Source of the DNA: Azadirachta indica
Lineage: Eukaryota > Streptophyta > Magnoliopsida > Sapindales > Meliaceae
Direction of reading: 5' to 3'
DNA: 64,000 bases
Assembly: GCA_022749755.1 (NCBI GenBank)
Contig: CM040450.1
Coordinates: forward strand, 9,570,913-9,634,912
Below are positions 1 to 10,380 of the stretch, piece after piece. A model generated the notes under the pieces. The model saw only the letters and a program-made list of their open reading frames with translations, was not told the origin of the DNA and ran no database searches. Both the position numbers and the translations under genes were made by a program. Numbering within the stretch: the stretch's first letter is position 1; each line of letters begins with the position of its first letter.

Positions 1-1147
1 CGTGTCCTATGTCAAGGATAAAATTGTCACAATAAAGTAAAGTATTTCTTTATCTGTTATTTAATTAAAGTTTAGCGAAATAAATGTTATTATTTCACTT
101 TAAAAAAAATGTAATTAAAATATGCTAGAGCTTGGATTGAGAAAGTCCTCAAAAGAATATAATTGACAACTGATCATTTGTAAAAAGCAAAACAAGAGAA
201 TTATTTTGGTATGGGACAAATGCTTCCAAAGCACATGGTGGGCCAAATTGTTGTTGCACGACAACAGTAATTGTGTTGCCAAAAGTGGAGAAAACACTTC
301 TGCTTTTATTGTTTTCGCAATTATAAAATCTCATTTTGCTTTTGTTACCAAACAAAAGAATCACATGCAGGGATTGAAGGCGGGATTGGCGTTCAAAAAT
401 CTGTGTCGAAGTCAGAATCAATGAATGAGGGACAAAAAGGTAAAATCACGTTTTTTTTTTAATTTCCTTCAAATTATTGTCGGAAATTGGAAAATGGCCA
501 AAGCAAAAGCAAAAGACAAAAGCAAAAAGCAAAAGAGTGATTTTGGATTTACCAATGGGGTTTGGATTTATTATCTATGTGACACAATGTTTTGTCAATT
601 TAGCCTATAATTTTGAAGCTAACAACTCACAAAAGAGCCTATTTAATCTCTAAAACACATCAACTCCATATTAATAAAATAATATTTCACATAAAAGTTA
701 AAAATTTTTTTTTGACATAAATTTTGACTAAAAGAATATAACAATACATTAACTCTATATATAAATATAAATGAATAATATAAGTGCTATGATAAATGTG
801 AATTTAAATTTTGTGAATTGTTTTTTTACTGATAATTATGGACTAGCTATTTAACTTTTAATCTAATGATATTCCTATATCACCTTGACTTTTAAAAAAT
901 AATAAATTTAGATATTTTTGAGTACTGAAGAAGTGGGAAGATACTTCCTTAATTTAACTTTTATTAGTTTAATTTGTAATTATTATTTTAATTCTTAAAT
1001 TTTAGTAAAAAGTTTATTTTATTTCATTATTTAAAAAAAATTAGAAATAAAAATATAATTATTTAAATTAAAATGCTAACAATAAATGTAGATAAATTGA
1101 TATACTAAATTGCTCTTGACACCTTTTTTTTAAAAAAAATTTCTTAA
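1..1147. other. A+T-rich non-coding DNA
   Basis: No supportable gene. Open frames around 115-610 are short, overlap on both strands and match nothing I recognise. The stretch is rich in A and T homopolymers. A purine-rich run lies at about 499-536. Confidence 0.6.
499..536. repeat. Simple repeat, GCAAAA-like
   Basis: Imperfect short tandem array of AAAGCA/AAAAGC units. This is low-complexity sequence of no evident function. Confidence 0.6.
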
Positions 1148-1450
1148 TCATTTAACGGTCGCACAAAAAAAATTACTCAAAGTAACGACTTATTTAATCA
1201 TATCAATGACTCTTTGAACGACTTAGTAAATAGATTTTCTCTTAATTCTCAAATTAACAAATTCTTAGATTTATATGATAATTCATTAGTTAATCTTTCC
1301 TTCTCTTATATAGATCAAGGTATGGCAAGAATAATAACTTGACGACAACTATAAGACTATGCAGATCAACTTGATCCAACCTTGGCCAAGGAAATACAAC
1401 ATCTTCGCAACAAGAAACAACGTAGAAGGAAATTAAAGTGCCTTCTTGAG
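1148..1450 (+). pseudogene. Unidentified coding-looking remnant
   Basis: One plus-strand frame stays open for about 64 codons (1,149-1,340) and then, after stops near 1,341 and 1,353, continues with a strongly charged stretch that includes a basic run (KKQRRRKLK). The composition, rich in Asn, Asp, Leu and Lys, looks protein-derived rather than random in this A+T-rich context. I do not recognise the family. A transposon-encoded protein is the likeliest source given the surroundings, but a chance open frame is possible. Confidence 0.2.
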
Positions 1451-1574
1451 TCCATACTAAAATGAAGCAACATATATAGGAGGAAATGATGGGATTATAA
1501 TTTTCAAGAATTGCTTTGTCAAAACAATGTAGGAATCTCGTTTCCCTTACAAAAACTAGAGTAAAAAATAATAT

Positions 1575-1816
1575 TGTTTGATAAAAATGAAGAGTTTAAG
1601 AAAAGCTTTATATATTTCATATTATTAAACTTAAACACACCCTACATATTTATATACAGAATTCTATTTGACTTCAAACTGATAAAGGAAGGGCATTAAT
1701 AATCTCTAAAATTAAGAAAATAGGAACATAAGGAAAGTGTATCAATTGAGTGTGAATCAATTGATTTTGATAGTAATATCTGTCGTAAATGATTAGTGCA
1801 ACTATATTCTCCAACA
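1575..1816 (-). mobile_element. Copia LTR (3' LTR, minus strand)
   Basis: Read on the minus strand, the segment begins TGTTGGAGAATATAGT directly after the G-rich purine tract (AAGGGGAG) that acts as polypurine tract, and ends at a CA (TTTATCAAACA), giving a short LTR of about 242 bp with TG...CA termini. It lies immediately 3' of the Copia RNase H fragment on the same strand, as expected for a 3' LTR. The 5' boundary is well supported by the polypurine tract; the 3' boundary is inferred from the CA alone. Confidence 0.6.
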
Positions 1817-2345
1817 CTCCCCTTCAAGATGGCGAGTGAAGATTTTGAACTCCCATCTTCGCAACATCAACTTGCAGACATTTTCATGAAATCGCTTAGA
1901 AGGATTTCTTTCAATAGCTGCGAACGAACTCACTCTGTGCAAATAATGCCCTTTTGAATTTTCTCTTTGATTAGGTGGGAATCAGTTTTGATACGCTTAG
2001 TTCGTTCATGAAACTAGCGATTGGCAGCAATTTGCAAGGCGGCTTTATTATCACAGTAAAGAGATGCAGGTTGAGAATGATAAATTCCAAGGTCTGGAAG
2101 CGAATAAAGCAACCAAGTAATCTCACAACAAGATGTTGTCCCCATTGCCCTATATTCAACTTCAGCAAAGGTACGTGAAACAATAGATTGTTTTTGAATT
2201 TCCATGAAATGGGAGAATCACCAAGAAGGATACAAAATCCTATAACAGAATATCAAGATTCTGGACAACTAGCCTAATCTGAGTTGTAATAGGCACGTAA
2301 CTGAAGTGCACTAGATGATGAGAGCAATATTCTTTGTCTTGATTT
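1817..2345 (-). pseudogene. Copia polyprotein 3' fragment (RT end + RNase H)
   Basis: Minus-strand translation shows the Ty1/Copia RNase H region: a degraded block around 2,210-2,340 matching the segment before RNase H, then the conserved QSIVSR, EYRAM and LYCDNKAALQIA motifs (2,014-2,205), then the HLIKEKIQKGI motif near 1,950-1,985. These belong to the C-terminal part of the polyprotein, where RNase H removes RNA from the RNA/DNA hybrid during reverse transcription. Frameshifts and stops break the frame (for example near 1,945 and 2,250), and nothing upstream of the RT end remains, so this is a dead 3' fragment. The last 20 or so codons (1,859-1,918) lie in inverted orientation. Confidence 0.85.
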
Positions 2346-3169
2346 GCCTATTAAGTAGTGTAAGCTTCTAACTTGCGCTTGATAGCACACACTAGATTAT
2401 ATTATTTTAGATAGATTGTACGTATTAGAATGAATTGTAGTAAAATGGATTATATGAAAACTTGTGTTATGTTTGGTGTAACACTATACTGGATTAATTA
2501 TAAATTAATCTATGTTTGGTGTATTAAAGTATTAGACTGTATTAATATTTATATTTTTTAAAATTTAAATTAATATTTATTTAACAATAAAATGCAAAGG
2601 AGCATATATTCTAAACATATATATTGTTGATAAATTTTATTAATTTGTAGACTATGATTAAAAAATTTACATGTATACAAATATATTTTTTTTATTATAT
2701 TAATATTTTTTAAAATAAATAAATTAATGATGGATATACATAATATTATATTAGAATTAGTTAAATAATAATAAAATATTTTTTATCAAATTGTTATATA
2801 TCTAATTATTTAATTAATATAATTTTAAATTACAAAGTTTTAGCAACGTAATATTTGTTTTTTTTCAATTTTCCCAAACATATACCTGATAAAAATAACT
2901 TCTAAAAGACAGTCTCGTACATAAACAAAAGACCTATTACATATGTTATCATCCAAACATTTTCATCAAAAATGTATATTCAATCTAATTATCAAAATAT
3001 ATAAATATCCAACATATGTCCATAACAAAAATTATTGTTCAAGTGTCAGAGCCTAATTAATTGTAATTATATAAAAAGTAAAACATATTTACTTCCAAAT
3101 CACATTTACATCCTATTATCAAAAAGCTTTCTCACAAATGCTAACTTATGTTCACCTCACAATGACTTG
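2346..3169. other. A+T-rich non-coding DNA
   Basis: No gene seen. The motif ATGTTTGGTGTA occurs near 2,468 and a related ATGTTTGGTGTATT near 2,511. Such sequences can belong to DNA-transposon termini, but I could not find a convincing inverted partner on the far side of the PIF/Harbinger coding remnants. Confidence 0.5.
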
Positions 3170-4205
3170 AATGCTAAAATATGATAAAATTTCTGTAGTA
3201 TAAGAGATAAGGCTTCAAGTTCATCATCCTCAATAATTCCCATAATTGCAAGTTCATCAACAATGTCACTTCTATCTTCTTTATCATCTAATATGTGCTT
3301 AGCTATCATATTCATGCTTGGTGCGGACTGATTATATAATTGTTCAAAAACCGTAGCAACCTTCTCAATACTAACACTAATACTATCTTATGATCTCGAT
3401 CTTGGCCTACTCAATGTGTTTGAATAGGCTTGAGAAGTATGTTGAAAACCTGAAGATTGGGTAACTAATAGTAGAGAATAACCACCATCTTCTTCATTAT
3501 TATGATCAAGATTAATTTCTTTTCGATTGACTTCATTAACCATGTCAGTTAGAATTTTTGCCCTTGTCTACTTGCGTGATCTTTTATATATATATATATA
3601 AAAGCTATCTCTCATATACATATCAAGAAGTTAAAACATATATTTACTAGTCAAAATATATCCATTGGTATTCCACAATAAGAAAGATATAAATACTATC
3701 ATGTATGTATGATTTCCACACTTCATCACTATTAACCTCTATATATTTCTTCACATCATTCCTCCAAAACTACTAGTATTCAACATATCAAATATCACAA
3801 TATATTGTTTCTTCTATTTTCTCATCTTAGAGTCAATCCTTTTTTTTGTCATTAAGGTGGAGAATTGAACCAAGAATTCTCTTTCTTTATCACCAATCCA
3901 ATCACTGTTCGCAATTCAGGACTCTATTTTATCATCAATCCAATCATTATTCGCGATAAAAATTAGGGTGAGTAGGCGAAGGGAACAGAATCCGATGGAT
4001 TGTTTTATAATAATTGATGAGGTAAATTATCATATTCCCCCATTTCAAATGGAAAAGTCATTAAATAACAATTTAATAACACTTTTATCAATGCCTTTTC
4101 AAGTTGAGAAAATATACCTAGTTTAAAGGTATTAATGCGAGCTCCTCTAGCAACTATTTTATCCAATATAGTCAACAATGCTTATTCTTCATCTTTGGTC
4201 CATAT
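3170..4205 (-). pseudogene. PIF/Harbinger ORF1 (Myb/SANT-like) remnant
   Basis: On the minus strand, 4,070-4,200 encodes a recognisable Myb/SANT-like N-terminus (TKDEE.ALLTILDKIVARG, then GIFSQLEKAL). Segment 3,180-3,560 encodes an acidic C-terminal region containing EKVATVFEQLYNQSAPSM and a run ending DDELEALSL. This two-part layout (trihelix/Myb-like DNA-binding domain and acidic tail) is that of the accessory protein of plant PIF/Harbinger transposons, which works with the transposase encoded next door. Stops, frameshifts and an A+T-rich middle make it non-functional. Its position just 3' of the transposase on the same strand supports the assignment. Confidence 0.6.
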
Positions 4206-4559
4206 TTACCTATTTCTTTTTCTGTTCTCTGTTTGAGAGGGCTAACTAGTATCTCGTTTGTCTATTCTTAGAAAATATGTTATACTAGATTGTTACAACA
4301 TTATTTAAGCTATTATATTAAATTAAAAAATTGAAAATAAACACAACTAATAAACTATTTACTAAAATACTAAACAAGTCACAATGAATGTATTATAATT
4401 TAATTCAATAATTCAAATCAAACTTATAAAATTTAAGAGTACTGAAACAAACTTACGGCAAACAATTTAATTATAAAACAAATTCAAAGTTCATACAAAA
4501 ACTTCTAAATTGTAAACAATTAAAGAAAAGTACAAATAAATTAAATCACATTTTATTGT
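4206..4559. other. Spacer between two PIF/Harbinger ORF remnants
   Basis: A+T-rich, no coding signal recognised. Probably internal non-coding DNA of the same dead transposon. Confidence 0.4.
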
Positions 4560-5735
4560 CCATGATTTTCCAGCCGCTCAATAGACATTCCAATAGCTAA
4601 ATCATTCTTCCATTGTATCCATTAGTATAAAGCTTCAATGGTGTTCATGTTATCATTGTTTTCTATCTCGTTGTTTGGTTCTTTAACTAATTGATCTTCT
4701 AATTGGTCCACTTACATTTCTATTCTTATAAGATCATGTAATAAACAATATGCAGTAATAATGCGACATTGGATTTTTTATTGGATAAAAAGATGGACTT
4801 TAGAGTATAGCCATTGCATTTTAAGTAAAAGACAAAATCACTCATTGATATTTCTTTCAGATGATGTCTCATATTAAAAAACTCTTTTTTATTTCGAGGT
4901 GCACTAGCACTCCATTCTGATAAGTAATATCTTATTTCTCAATGTGGTGTTAGAAATCTTTCACAATTTCTATATCCAATGTTGAAAAGATAGTAATAAC
5001 CAAATGATTTTGGAATCTATGTTAGTATGACATATAATTTGCAAGAATAGTTTAATTTAAATATTGGTGTAATTATTGGTGTAATTATATTTTACATGTG
5101 GGAACTTTTAATCCAATTGACTTACTTAACGCATCACAAAGTATTCTAAAGTTAGAGGTAAAACCTTCTCATCCAAGCATTACCAAAATAAATTTCATAT
5201 CTTTTGAACATACCCTAAAAAATATTTATAGCAACCTCACCCTTTCTTGTTTGATATCTTGGCTTATCTTGTTCTAGTACACACATTTCAATATAAGTTT
5301 CATCTAATGTCCCCAAGCAATTCTATATAATTATTAAAAAGAAAAATCATTAAAGATATTAAACCATTAGTATTCAAAAAGCAAAAATAAAGCAAGAAGT
5401 AAAATATATCTTGAAACTTTTCCATCTTCTATCTGTGCAATTTTCTAATACAGGTTTTGACACTTTTTAGTAAGTAATTTTGTATCTGTAGTACTCTATG
5501 TAATATTGAGTTAAAATATCTACTAATAATCTCTCATGATCGACTAAATCTATTATTAATTGTACGATTCTTAATATGAGGGACAACAATGTGTAAGAAC
5601 ATACAAAATTATTCTTCAACTATGACTAAACCATTTGTTTTCACACTTCTGTTTAATCACTGTAACTCACATAATAGATTAAATGTTCGTCTATTCATTC
5701 TTAGTGATTAGTGCAATGTATATCACTATTGTTAT
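4560..5735 (-). pseudogene. PIF/Harbinger transposase (DDE) pseudogene
   Basis: Minus-strand translation gives, in order: RMNRRTFNLLCEL, then a conserved block with FLHIVVPHIKNRTINNRFSR and a helix ending near 5,405; after a gap that looks like an intron (about 5,340-5,400), NCLGTLDETYIEM and DKPRYQTRKGE; then GYRNCERFL, YYLSEWSA, EFFNMRH and the C-terminal LLLHIVYYMI. These match the HARBI1-like DDE transposase of plant PIF/Harbinger elements in order and spacing. The first catalytic aspartate (LDE in place of LDG context) is visible. Many in-frame stops and a small A+T-rich insertion (about 5,020-5,090) show it is dead. Terminal inverted repeats and the 3-bp target duplication were not found. 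Confidence 0.75.
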
Positions 5736-6101
5736 TATGCTATCTAAGTAATGTAATCGAGTTTCATGGTTAATGGATGTGCGATTACGAAACATGTTTC
5801 TTTCATTGTGCTTTCGAGTAAACTTCATTAAGGATAGAAACGTCATCATCGATAAGGACAACTATTGTAGTTGTGAGAAGATCAAAAACATATATAAGTC
5901 AACCTTTCTTCTTTTTTTTCTATATCTAAAAACAAATACATATAATATTAATTACTAAAGAGAAATAATTATAATTAAAGTTACAAAAAAAGAAGGATAA
6001 AAATCATCAATACAAAAAAGTTTCAGTGTGAAAGAAAAAAACTGTTTAGTTAAAACCTAATGACTTGAAAAGGTAACAATTATGGTTCTGCTGGCCTATC
6101 A
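5736..6101. other. A+T-rich non-coding DNA
   Basis: No gene seen. It separates the Harbinger remnant from the LINE insertion. A 61-codon open frame at 5,773-5,958 has no recognisable feature. Confidence 0.5.
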
Positions 6102-6115
6102 AACCAATAAATATA
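6102..6115. repeat. LINE target-site duplication, left copy
   Basis: AACCAATAAATATA is repeated exactly at 9,035-9,048 and directly flanks the LINE. The poly(A)-side of a minus-strand element would abut this copy, and a short T-run follows it (about 6,119-6,124). Confidence 0.7.
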
Positions 6116-6199
6116 GAATTTTTTAAAATAAATTATCTCTATGATTTAATTCTTAGAGAGAAATACCATTAATAAATAAAAGAGTATTAAACAAGTAGA

Positions 6200-6690
6200 T
6201 GTGAAAAGAAAATAGCAATTGGCAGCAGAAATAGCAACAAGCTTCAGCATGAAAACAATAGCCAAAAACTTGACAGCCATAGCAAAACAGCAGCAGAAAT
6301 AATGTGCAGCAGGAAAACAACAACAGCAAAGTTGGCAGCAAGTAGAAAAGCATCCAGTAGCAGCATCAACATGCCAAAAACCAGCAAACAAATCTAGTAA
6401 TAGCAAAGATCCAAACAGCAGCATAACAAGACAAAGGCAGTAGCAAAACAACATAGCAGCAACAACTAAACCAAGCAGGGTAGCAACAGGGCAACACATT
6501 AGTGCCAATCCGCAAAACCAACAACAGCAAATTGCCATCAGCAGAAGCAGCAGAGCCGCAGGAGCACATAAACAGAGACTCCCAGCAGCAGCAAACAAAT
6601 GCAGCACAGCAGCAGCAGCAGCAGGAGCAAACAACCAAACAGCAGATCCTAGCAGCAAAACCAGCAGAAATAGCAGCTCCCAACAGTAAA
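6200..6690. repeat. CAG/CTG-rich low-complexity tract
   Basis: Interrupted AGCAGC, AACAGC and AGCAAA units dominate the plus strand, most densely at 6,530-6,670. Minus-strand frames therefore run open with an implausible Cys/Leu/Ala-rich composition and plus-strand frames with Gln/Ala runs. I treat these as by-products of the repeat, not genes. The tract sits in the 3' non-coding part of the LINE. Confidence 0.7.
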
Positions 6691-7233
6691 TCCAAGCATA
6701 AGGAGCAATGGAGAGAAGGGAATTGAAGTCCCAAATTTGTCAAACCATCAGCTAAGTTGTTGTTCTGACGGTAAGTATGACTGAATCGAATCTTCCTGAT
6801 AAGGAGCCTGCAGTTGAACCAGCAATTACGTATCGACCAAGGAGCCAAAGCCTTGTCAGTGCTTTGAGAAGAAGACCAAAGAGAACCAAAGGATCATTGT
6901 AAATAGAACCTATAATTAGGAAAACCACAAAGATCCTTTGAAAGCAAGCAGCGATTAGATACTAGGGGAGTGTCCCACCAATGAAGGAAAGGAAAATTAA
7001 GTCCCAAATAAGCCGAGTGATCAGCCACACTGTTGTTTTCCCGATAAGTATGGGTGAAGCAAAAATTCATTTTATCAAGTAAAAGTTTGCAGTTGAACCA
7101 GCAATTGCGAAGCGGCCGTGGAGACGCAGAGAAGAGTTAGCCAGATGGTGGATCACCACCATGGAATCAGATTTTAACCATAAATTGTGCCAATCTTTTT
7201 CATAAGCTAGTTCCACAACTAATATAACAACCA
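6690..7233 (-). pseudogene. LINE RNase H tail, present twice
   Basis: The RNase H end appears first at about 6,960-7,233 (motifs ESD-like WLKSDSMVVIHHLANSS, RNCWFNCKLL, HTYRENNSVAD) and again at about 6,690-6,850 (RNCWFNCRLL, SHTYRQNNNLADGLTNLG). An identical 19-base block occurs at 6,809-6,827 and 7,089-7,107, an offset of 280 bp. The second copy is the less degenerate at its end. It looks like a tandem duplication inside the 3' part of the LINE, or two LINE 3' ends joined together. Confidence 0.75.
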
Positions 7234-7953
7234 TCAATTTAGCAAACTGAGATAAATGCTGAACCTACCCAAAAATGATCTTGAATGGTCCCGAAAGACA
7301 CCACCATAAGCAGCTTCCCCAGGATTTCCTTTAGCCAGCCCATCTGAATTAGCTCTGACCCAAGAAGGGGGAGGGGGAAGCCAATGCAAAATGTGAACTT
7401 TAGGAGCCTTGCTTTGAGACGATGGAAGCCCCAAAGCATGCAAAATATCTCGATCTTTTCCAAAGTGTACAAAACGTGGGCAAAATTTGGCAAAGTATCG
7501 AATATGAGCAGAAATATCGACCCAGATACGAGACATAGGAGTGGTAGAGTTGTCAAAACGAAGCTTGTTTCTAGCTTTCCACAAATGGTAAATGAGATGG
7601 TAAGCAGCCATAAGCCATAAGTTAAATAGCTGAGGACTAAAGTTGCGATTAATCATAAAATTCCATAGATCCATGACTAAATGTAAAACAGGCACGTGAG
7701 GTTGAAAAAGAGAGCCAAGCCAATGCCACAAATCCGTAGCAAAAGAGCAAACAACAAACAAGTGGTCTGCCGATTCTGCATGAGATGGAAAAGGACAAAA
7801 AGAGCAACAAGAGATCAAGCAAACCCTACGGCAATGCAAGACATCATCAGTAGGCAACCGATTGTGAAGTAAACACCAGACAAGGAAAGAGAATTTAGGG
7901 GGAATGAAGGATTTCCATACCAAAGAAGACCAAGCTTGTTGATCATGATGCAC
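7234..7953 (-). pseudogene. LINE zinc-binding RT region and RNase H start
   Basis: This is a 239-codon open frame. Its N-terminal third has the zf-RVT signature: W..LVWKSFIPPKFSFLVW, LPTDDVLHCRRV, then a Cys-rich stretch with C.F CPF and SADHLFVVCSFA. Its C-terminal part starts the RNase H domain (WVRANSDGLAKGNPGEAAYG, with the Asp of the first catalytic motif). The frame stops within RNase H, and homologous sequence continues in another frame down to about 6,960. It is the longest open frame in the window but belongs to a dead, truncated element. Confidence 0.85.
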
Positions 7954-8205
7954 TCTAAGAAAATTATAGCATCTTTAAGAGAAAGGTTGCCATCTGTTGA
8001 ACATTTCCAAATCAAATGGTCAGCACAAACATCCTTGGGAAGGATAATCTGCGAGATTGGCTGTTGTAGATGAGGGAATAAGGTAAAAAAATTATTTGGC
8101 AGAATCCAGGCTCCATTGCGAATGACCTCTGAAACAGTTGTCTTAAGAAGAAGACCATGAGCCTCAAGAAGGATAGGAGAGGACAGCCAATTGTCTAACC
8201 AGAAG

Positions 8206-9034
8206 TTAATACAAGAACCATCCCCAATAATCCTTGCAGCAATCATGGACCAACAGAAAGCCAGCCCATAAGGAAGAGCAATTAAAAACGCGATGCCTTT
8301 CTTTAAAGCCACACTGACCTCGTAAGAAAGACGCATATAAAGTCATAGAATTTTTGACATCCCAAGCAGACTTAAGTAGGCAAGAGCGGTTAAGCGCATC
8401 AAGCTTTCGAAGACCAAGGCCACCTTCTTCCTTCGGAGTACAGAAACGGTCCCAAGAAATAAGAGCGAGTTTACGATGCTGGAAGTCACTAGATAGAATA
8501 AAATTTCGAGCCCACTTCTGCAAGGAGTTAAGCAGAGAATGAGGCCAAAGATAAACCTGAAAGCTACGCAAAAGCATCGACGAGAACACAGATTTGACAA
8601 GCTCAACTCTTCCAGCCAAGGAGAGAAGTTTACCTTGCCAGCCTGAAAGATAGGACCTAGCCTTGTCAGCCAAAGCTTGGGAATATTGCCGCCGAGGGAT
8701 GCCACGGATGATAGGAACTCCAAGATAATTGAAAGGTAAGGAGCCTTCTTGAAAGCTAAGGATCGCAGCAATCCTGTCCTCGCGAGATAGCACCGCCTTT
8801 CCCGGGAAAAAATGACTTATTTTTATTGATGATCTGTCCTGACGCAGACCCATAATCTTCAAAAAGTTGAACCAAATGAAGAATGGAGCTTGAGTTTCCT
8901 CGACAAAAAATAAAGACATCATAGGCATATAGCATATGCGAGATAGGAGGACAACCTCTCGGGACGGAGATTGGAAGTGTTTTCTGAGAAGCAATAAGAG
9001 CGGTAATACCTCTGGAGAGGACATCTTCTGCTAT
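8206..9034 (-). pseudogene. LINE reverse transcriptase, C-terminal half (broken)
   Basis: The frame opens in the middle of the RT palm and shows HMLYAYDVFIF at about 8,918-8,929, where functional enzymes carry Y/F-A-D-D. The first catalytic Asp is Tyr here, so polymerase chemistry would be lost. Downstream are the typical plant L1 motifs FNYLGVPI, LSGWQGKLLSLAGR, LISWDRFCTPKEEGGLGLRK and LLKSAWD. A frameshift near 8,760-8,780 separates the palm motif from the thumb region, and another lies near 8,340. Truncation at 9,034 coincides with the target duplication. Confidence 0.85.
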
Positions 9035-9048
9035 AACCAATAAATATA
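9035..9048. repeat. LINE target-site duplication, right copy
   Basis: Exact 14-base match to 6,102-6,115 at the 5'-truncation point of the LINE. Confidence 0.7.
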
Positions 9049-9280
9049 AAATATTGTTCTTAAAACTTGATTAAAAGATTTAACCAATCCATAGAAAGCA
9101 AATAAAATTCAGTAAGCTAATCAAACTTCCTGAGCATGTACCAAAATGAAGAAACCTAATCAAAACAAAAAATTCTATAAAACCAAAATATATTAAGTAG
9201 AACTAATCATTCATTCAGACTTAGAATTTTGGCTTAATTTTTTAATTTTAAAAGATTTAAATATATCATCTTCCTACCAT

Positions 9281-9393
9281 TCTAGCTTATGGAAAATATA
9301 AATAAAACAAAGAATTTAGATTATAATTGCATTATGTTCTAGCTCATGGAAAATATAAATGAGACAAAGAATTAGATTATAATTGCATTATGC
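9281..9393. repeat. Tandem duplication of 57 bp
   Basis: Two copies, 9,281-9,337 and 9,338-9,393, both beginning TCTAGCT.ATGGAAAATATAA and differing at a few positions plus a 1-bp length change. Confidence 0.85.
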
Positions 9394-9423
9394 TGGCCAC
9401 AGCTTAATTACATATTCAAAATG

Positions 9424-9485
9424 GAAAGAATAGTACAATAATATAATAATATAATAATATAATAATAATAATAAAATAATATAAT
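9424..9485. repeat. AT-rich microsatellite
   Basis: Run of AATAATAT-type units. Confidence 0.8.
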
Positions 9486-10134
9486 TAATTGCATTGCAAA
9501 ACCTCTTTCTCTATTACTAGATACAAATCTAAACAATATTATTATAGATACTTATATAAATAATATAATATAATAATATACTAATCTAAATAATATAATA
9601 ATATTAATATAGACTGATATAATAATATATATTAAGAAGCTTCATTGTGAAGGAGGATAGCTGACTCAAATTCATCAAGAACAAATTCTGTGGCTTACAT
9701 GGAAATTCATGGAACCTATTCCTGCATGTGTTTGCCAAAATATTTTGACCCCATATGTTTGCGAAAAGAATTTTTTTTATATGTCAACTCAATTATGCGT
9801 ACTCAAATCATCCCATAAGTAATTCAAATCTAACAAAATTTCATGAAATTGAAAAAAAAAAAAGAAAAGAGATTTTTTTATTAATTTTATCTAATATTTA
9901 GATATTCTTTAAAATTTATTAAACTATTGTTAATATATATTAGAATAAAAAACATACTACGAGAAAATTACAAACAATTTCTTAAAAACTCATAAAAAGT
10001 TAAATAGAAGTAATTTTGTTGTATTACTCGTAAGAGAAGTGGGCTACTAATGGAGTTGAAGATTGATTACGGAACTTTTTAAATATGATTTCGAAGGTTA
10101 TAAATCTTTGTGAAAGATCACAAAAAAAAAAAAA

Positions 10135-10380
10135 TCACAATTCTATTTTAGGGTTTTTCTGTTTTGTTGTCGAGAAAATAGAGTAGAAGAGATGCAATTT
10201 GTTTGCTGAGGTGATAAGAAAAAAGATGAGAGATTTTGCGCATTCTGACGGACTGTGAAATTCTGCTGGAGTATTATTAGCTGTTGAAGGAGGGATGGGC
10301 TTTCCCTCTAAAGCCAGCGCATGCCAAAATACCATAACTAACAACATCGGACCAGCATCTCCCAATATTCTTTCTGTTGC
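10135..10380 (-). pseudogene. Secreted 30-aa-repeat protein family, 5' end only (copy a)
   Basis: On the minus strand this encodes the amino end of the family described at 14,133-15,245: a hydrophobic segment (MLLVMVFWHALALEG, from an ATG whose complement is 10,345-10,347), then KPIPPSTANNTPAEFHSPSE. The hydrophobic core followed by a small-residue cleavage region fits a secretory signal peptide. Similarity to copy b covers about 80 codons and about 560 bp of 5' flank. The reading then diverges near 10,235 before any 30-residue repeat, so this copy is truncated. No ATG in a good upstream position is in frame, although the internal one could serve. The family is not one I recognise. Confidence 0.5.

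Larger units (their letters stand above)
6116..9034 (-). mobile_element. 5'-truncated L1-type plant LINE
   Basis: On the minus strand the order is reverse-transcriptase C-terminal half (about 8,343-9,034), zinc-binding region of RT (about 7,720-7,960), RNase H (about 6,960-7,400), a second RNase H tail (about 6,690-6,850) and a CTG-rich 3' segment (6,200-6,690). This is the domain order of plant L1-clade non-LTR retrotransposons. The element lacks ORF1, the endonuclease and the N-terminal half of RT, the usual result of incomplete target-primed reverse transcription, and it is bracketed by an exact 14-bp duplication (6,102-6,115 and 9,035-9,048). Frameshifts split the coding region into several frames, so it is inactive. 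Confidence 0.85.
9049..10134. other. A+T-rich non-coding DNA with short tandem repeats
   Basis: No gene seen. It contains a head-to-tail 57/56-bp duplication (9,281-9,393), an AATAAT/ATAATA microsatellite (about 9,424-9,485) and more A/T repeats near 9,540-9,640. Confidence 0.6.

Noticed and set aside
6146..6658. 170-codon Cys/Leu/Ala-rich frame on the minus strand
   Set aside because: The composition follows directly from the CTG-rich repeat; no domain and no independent conservation.
6502..6726. Plus-strand Gln/Ala-rich frame resembling a transcription-factor polyQ region
   Set aside because: By-product of the CAG tract in the LINE 3' segment; the opposite strand carries the real LINE coding remnants just beyond it.
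10135..10380. CLE, CEP or IDA signalling-peptide gene
   Set aside because: The KPIPP and RPSNRP motifs are only loosely reminiscent; none of the defining conserved residues of those families are present.
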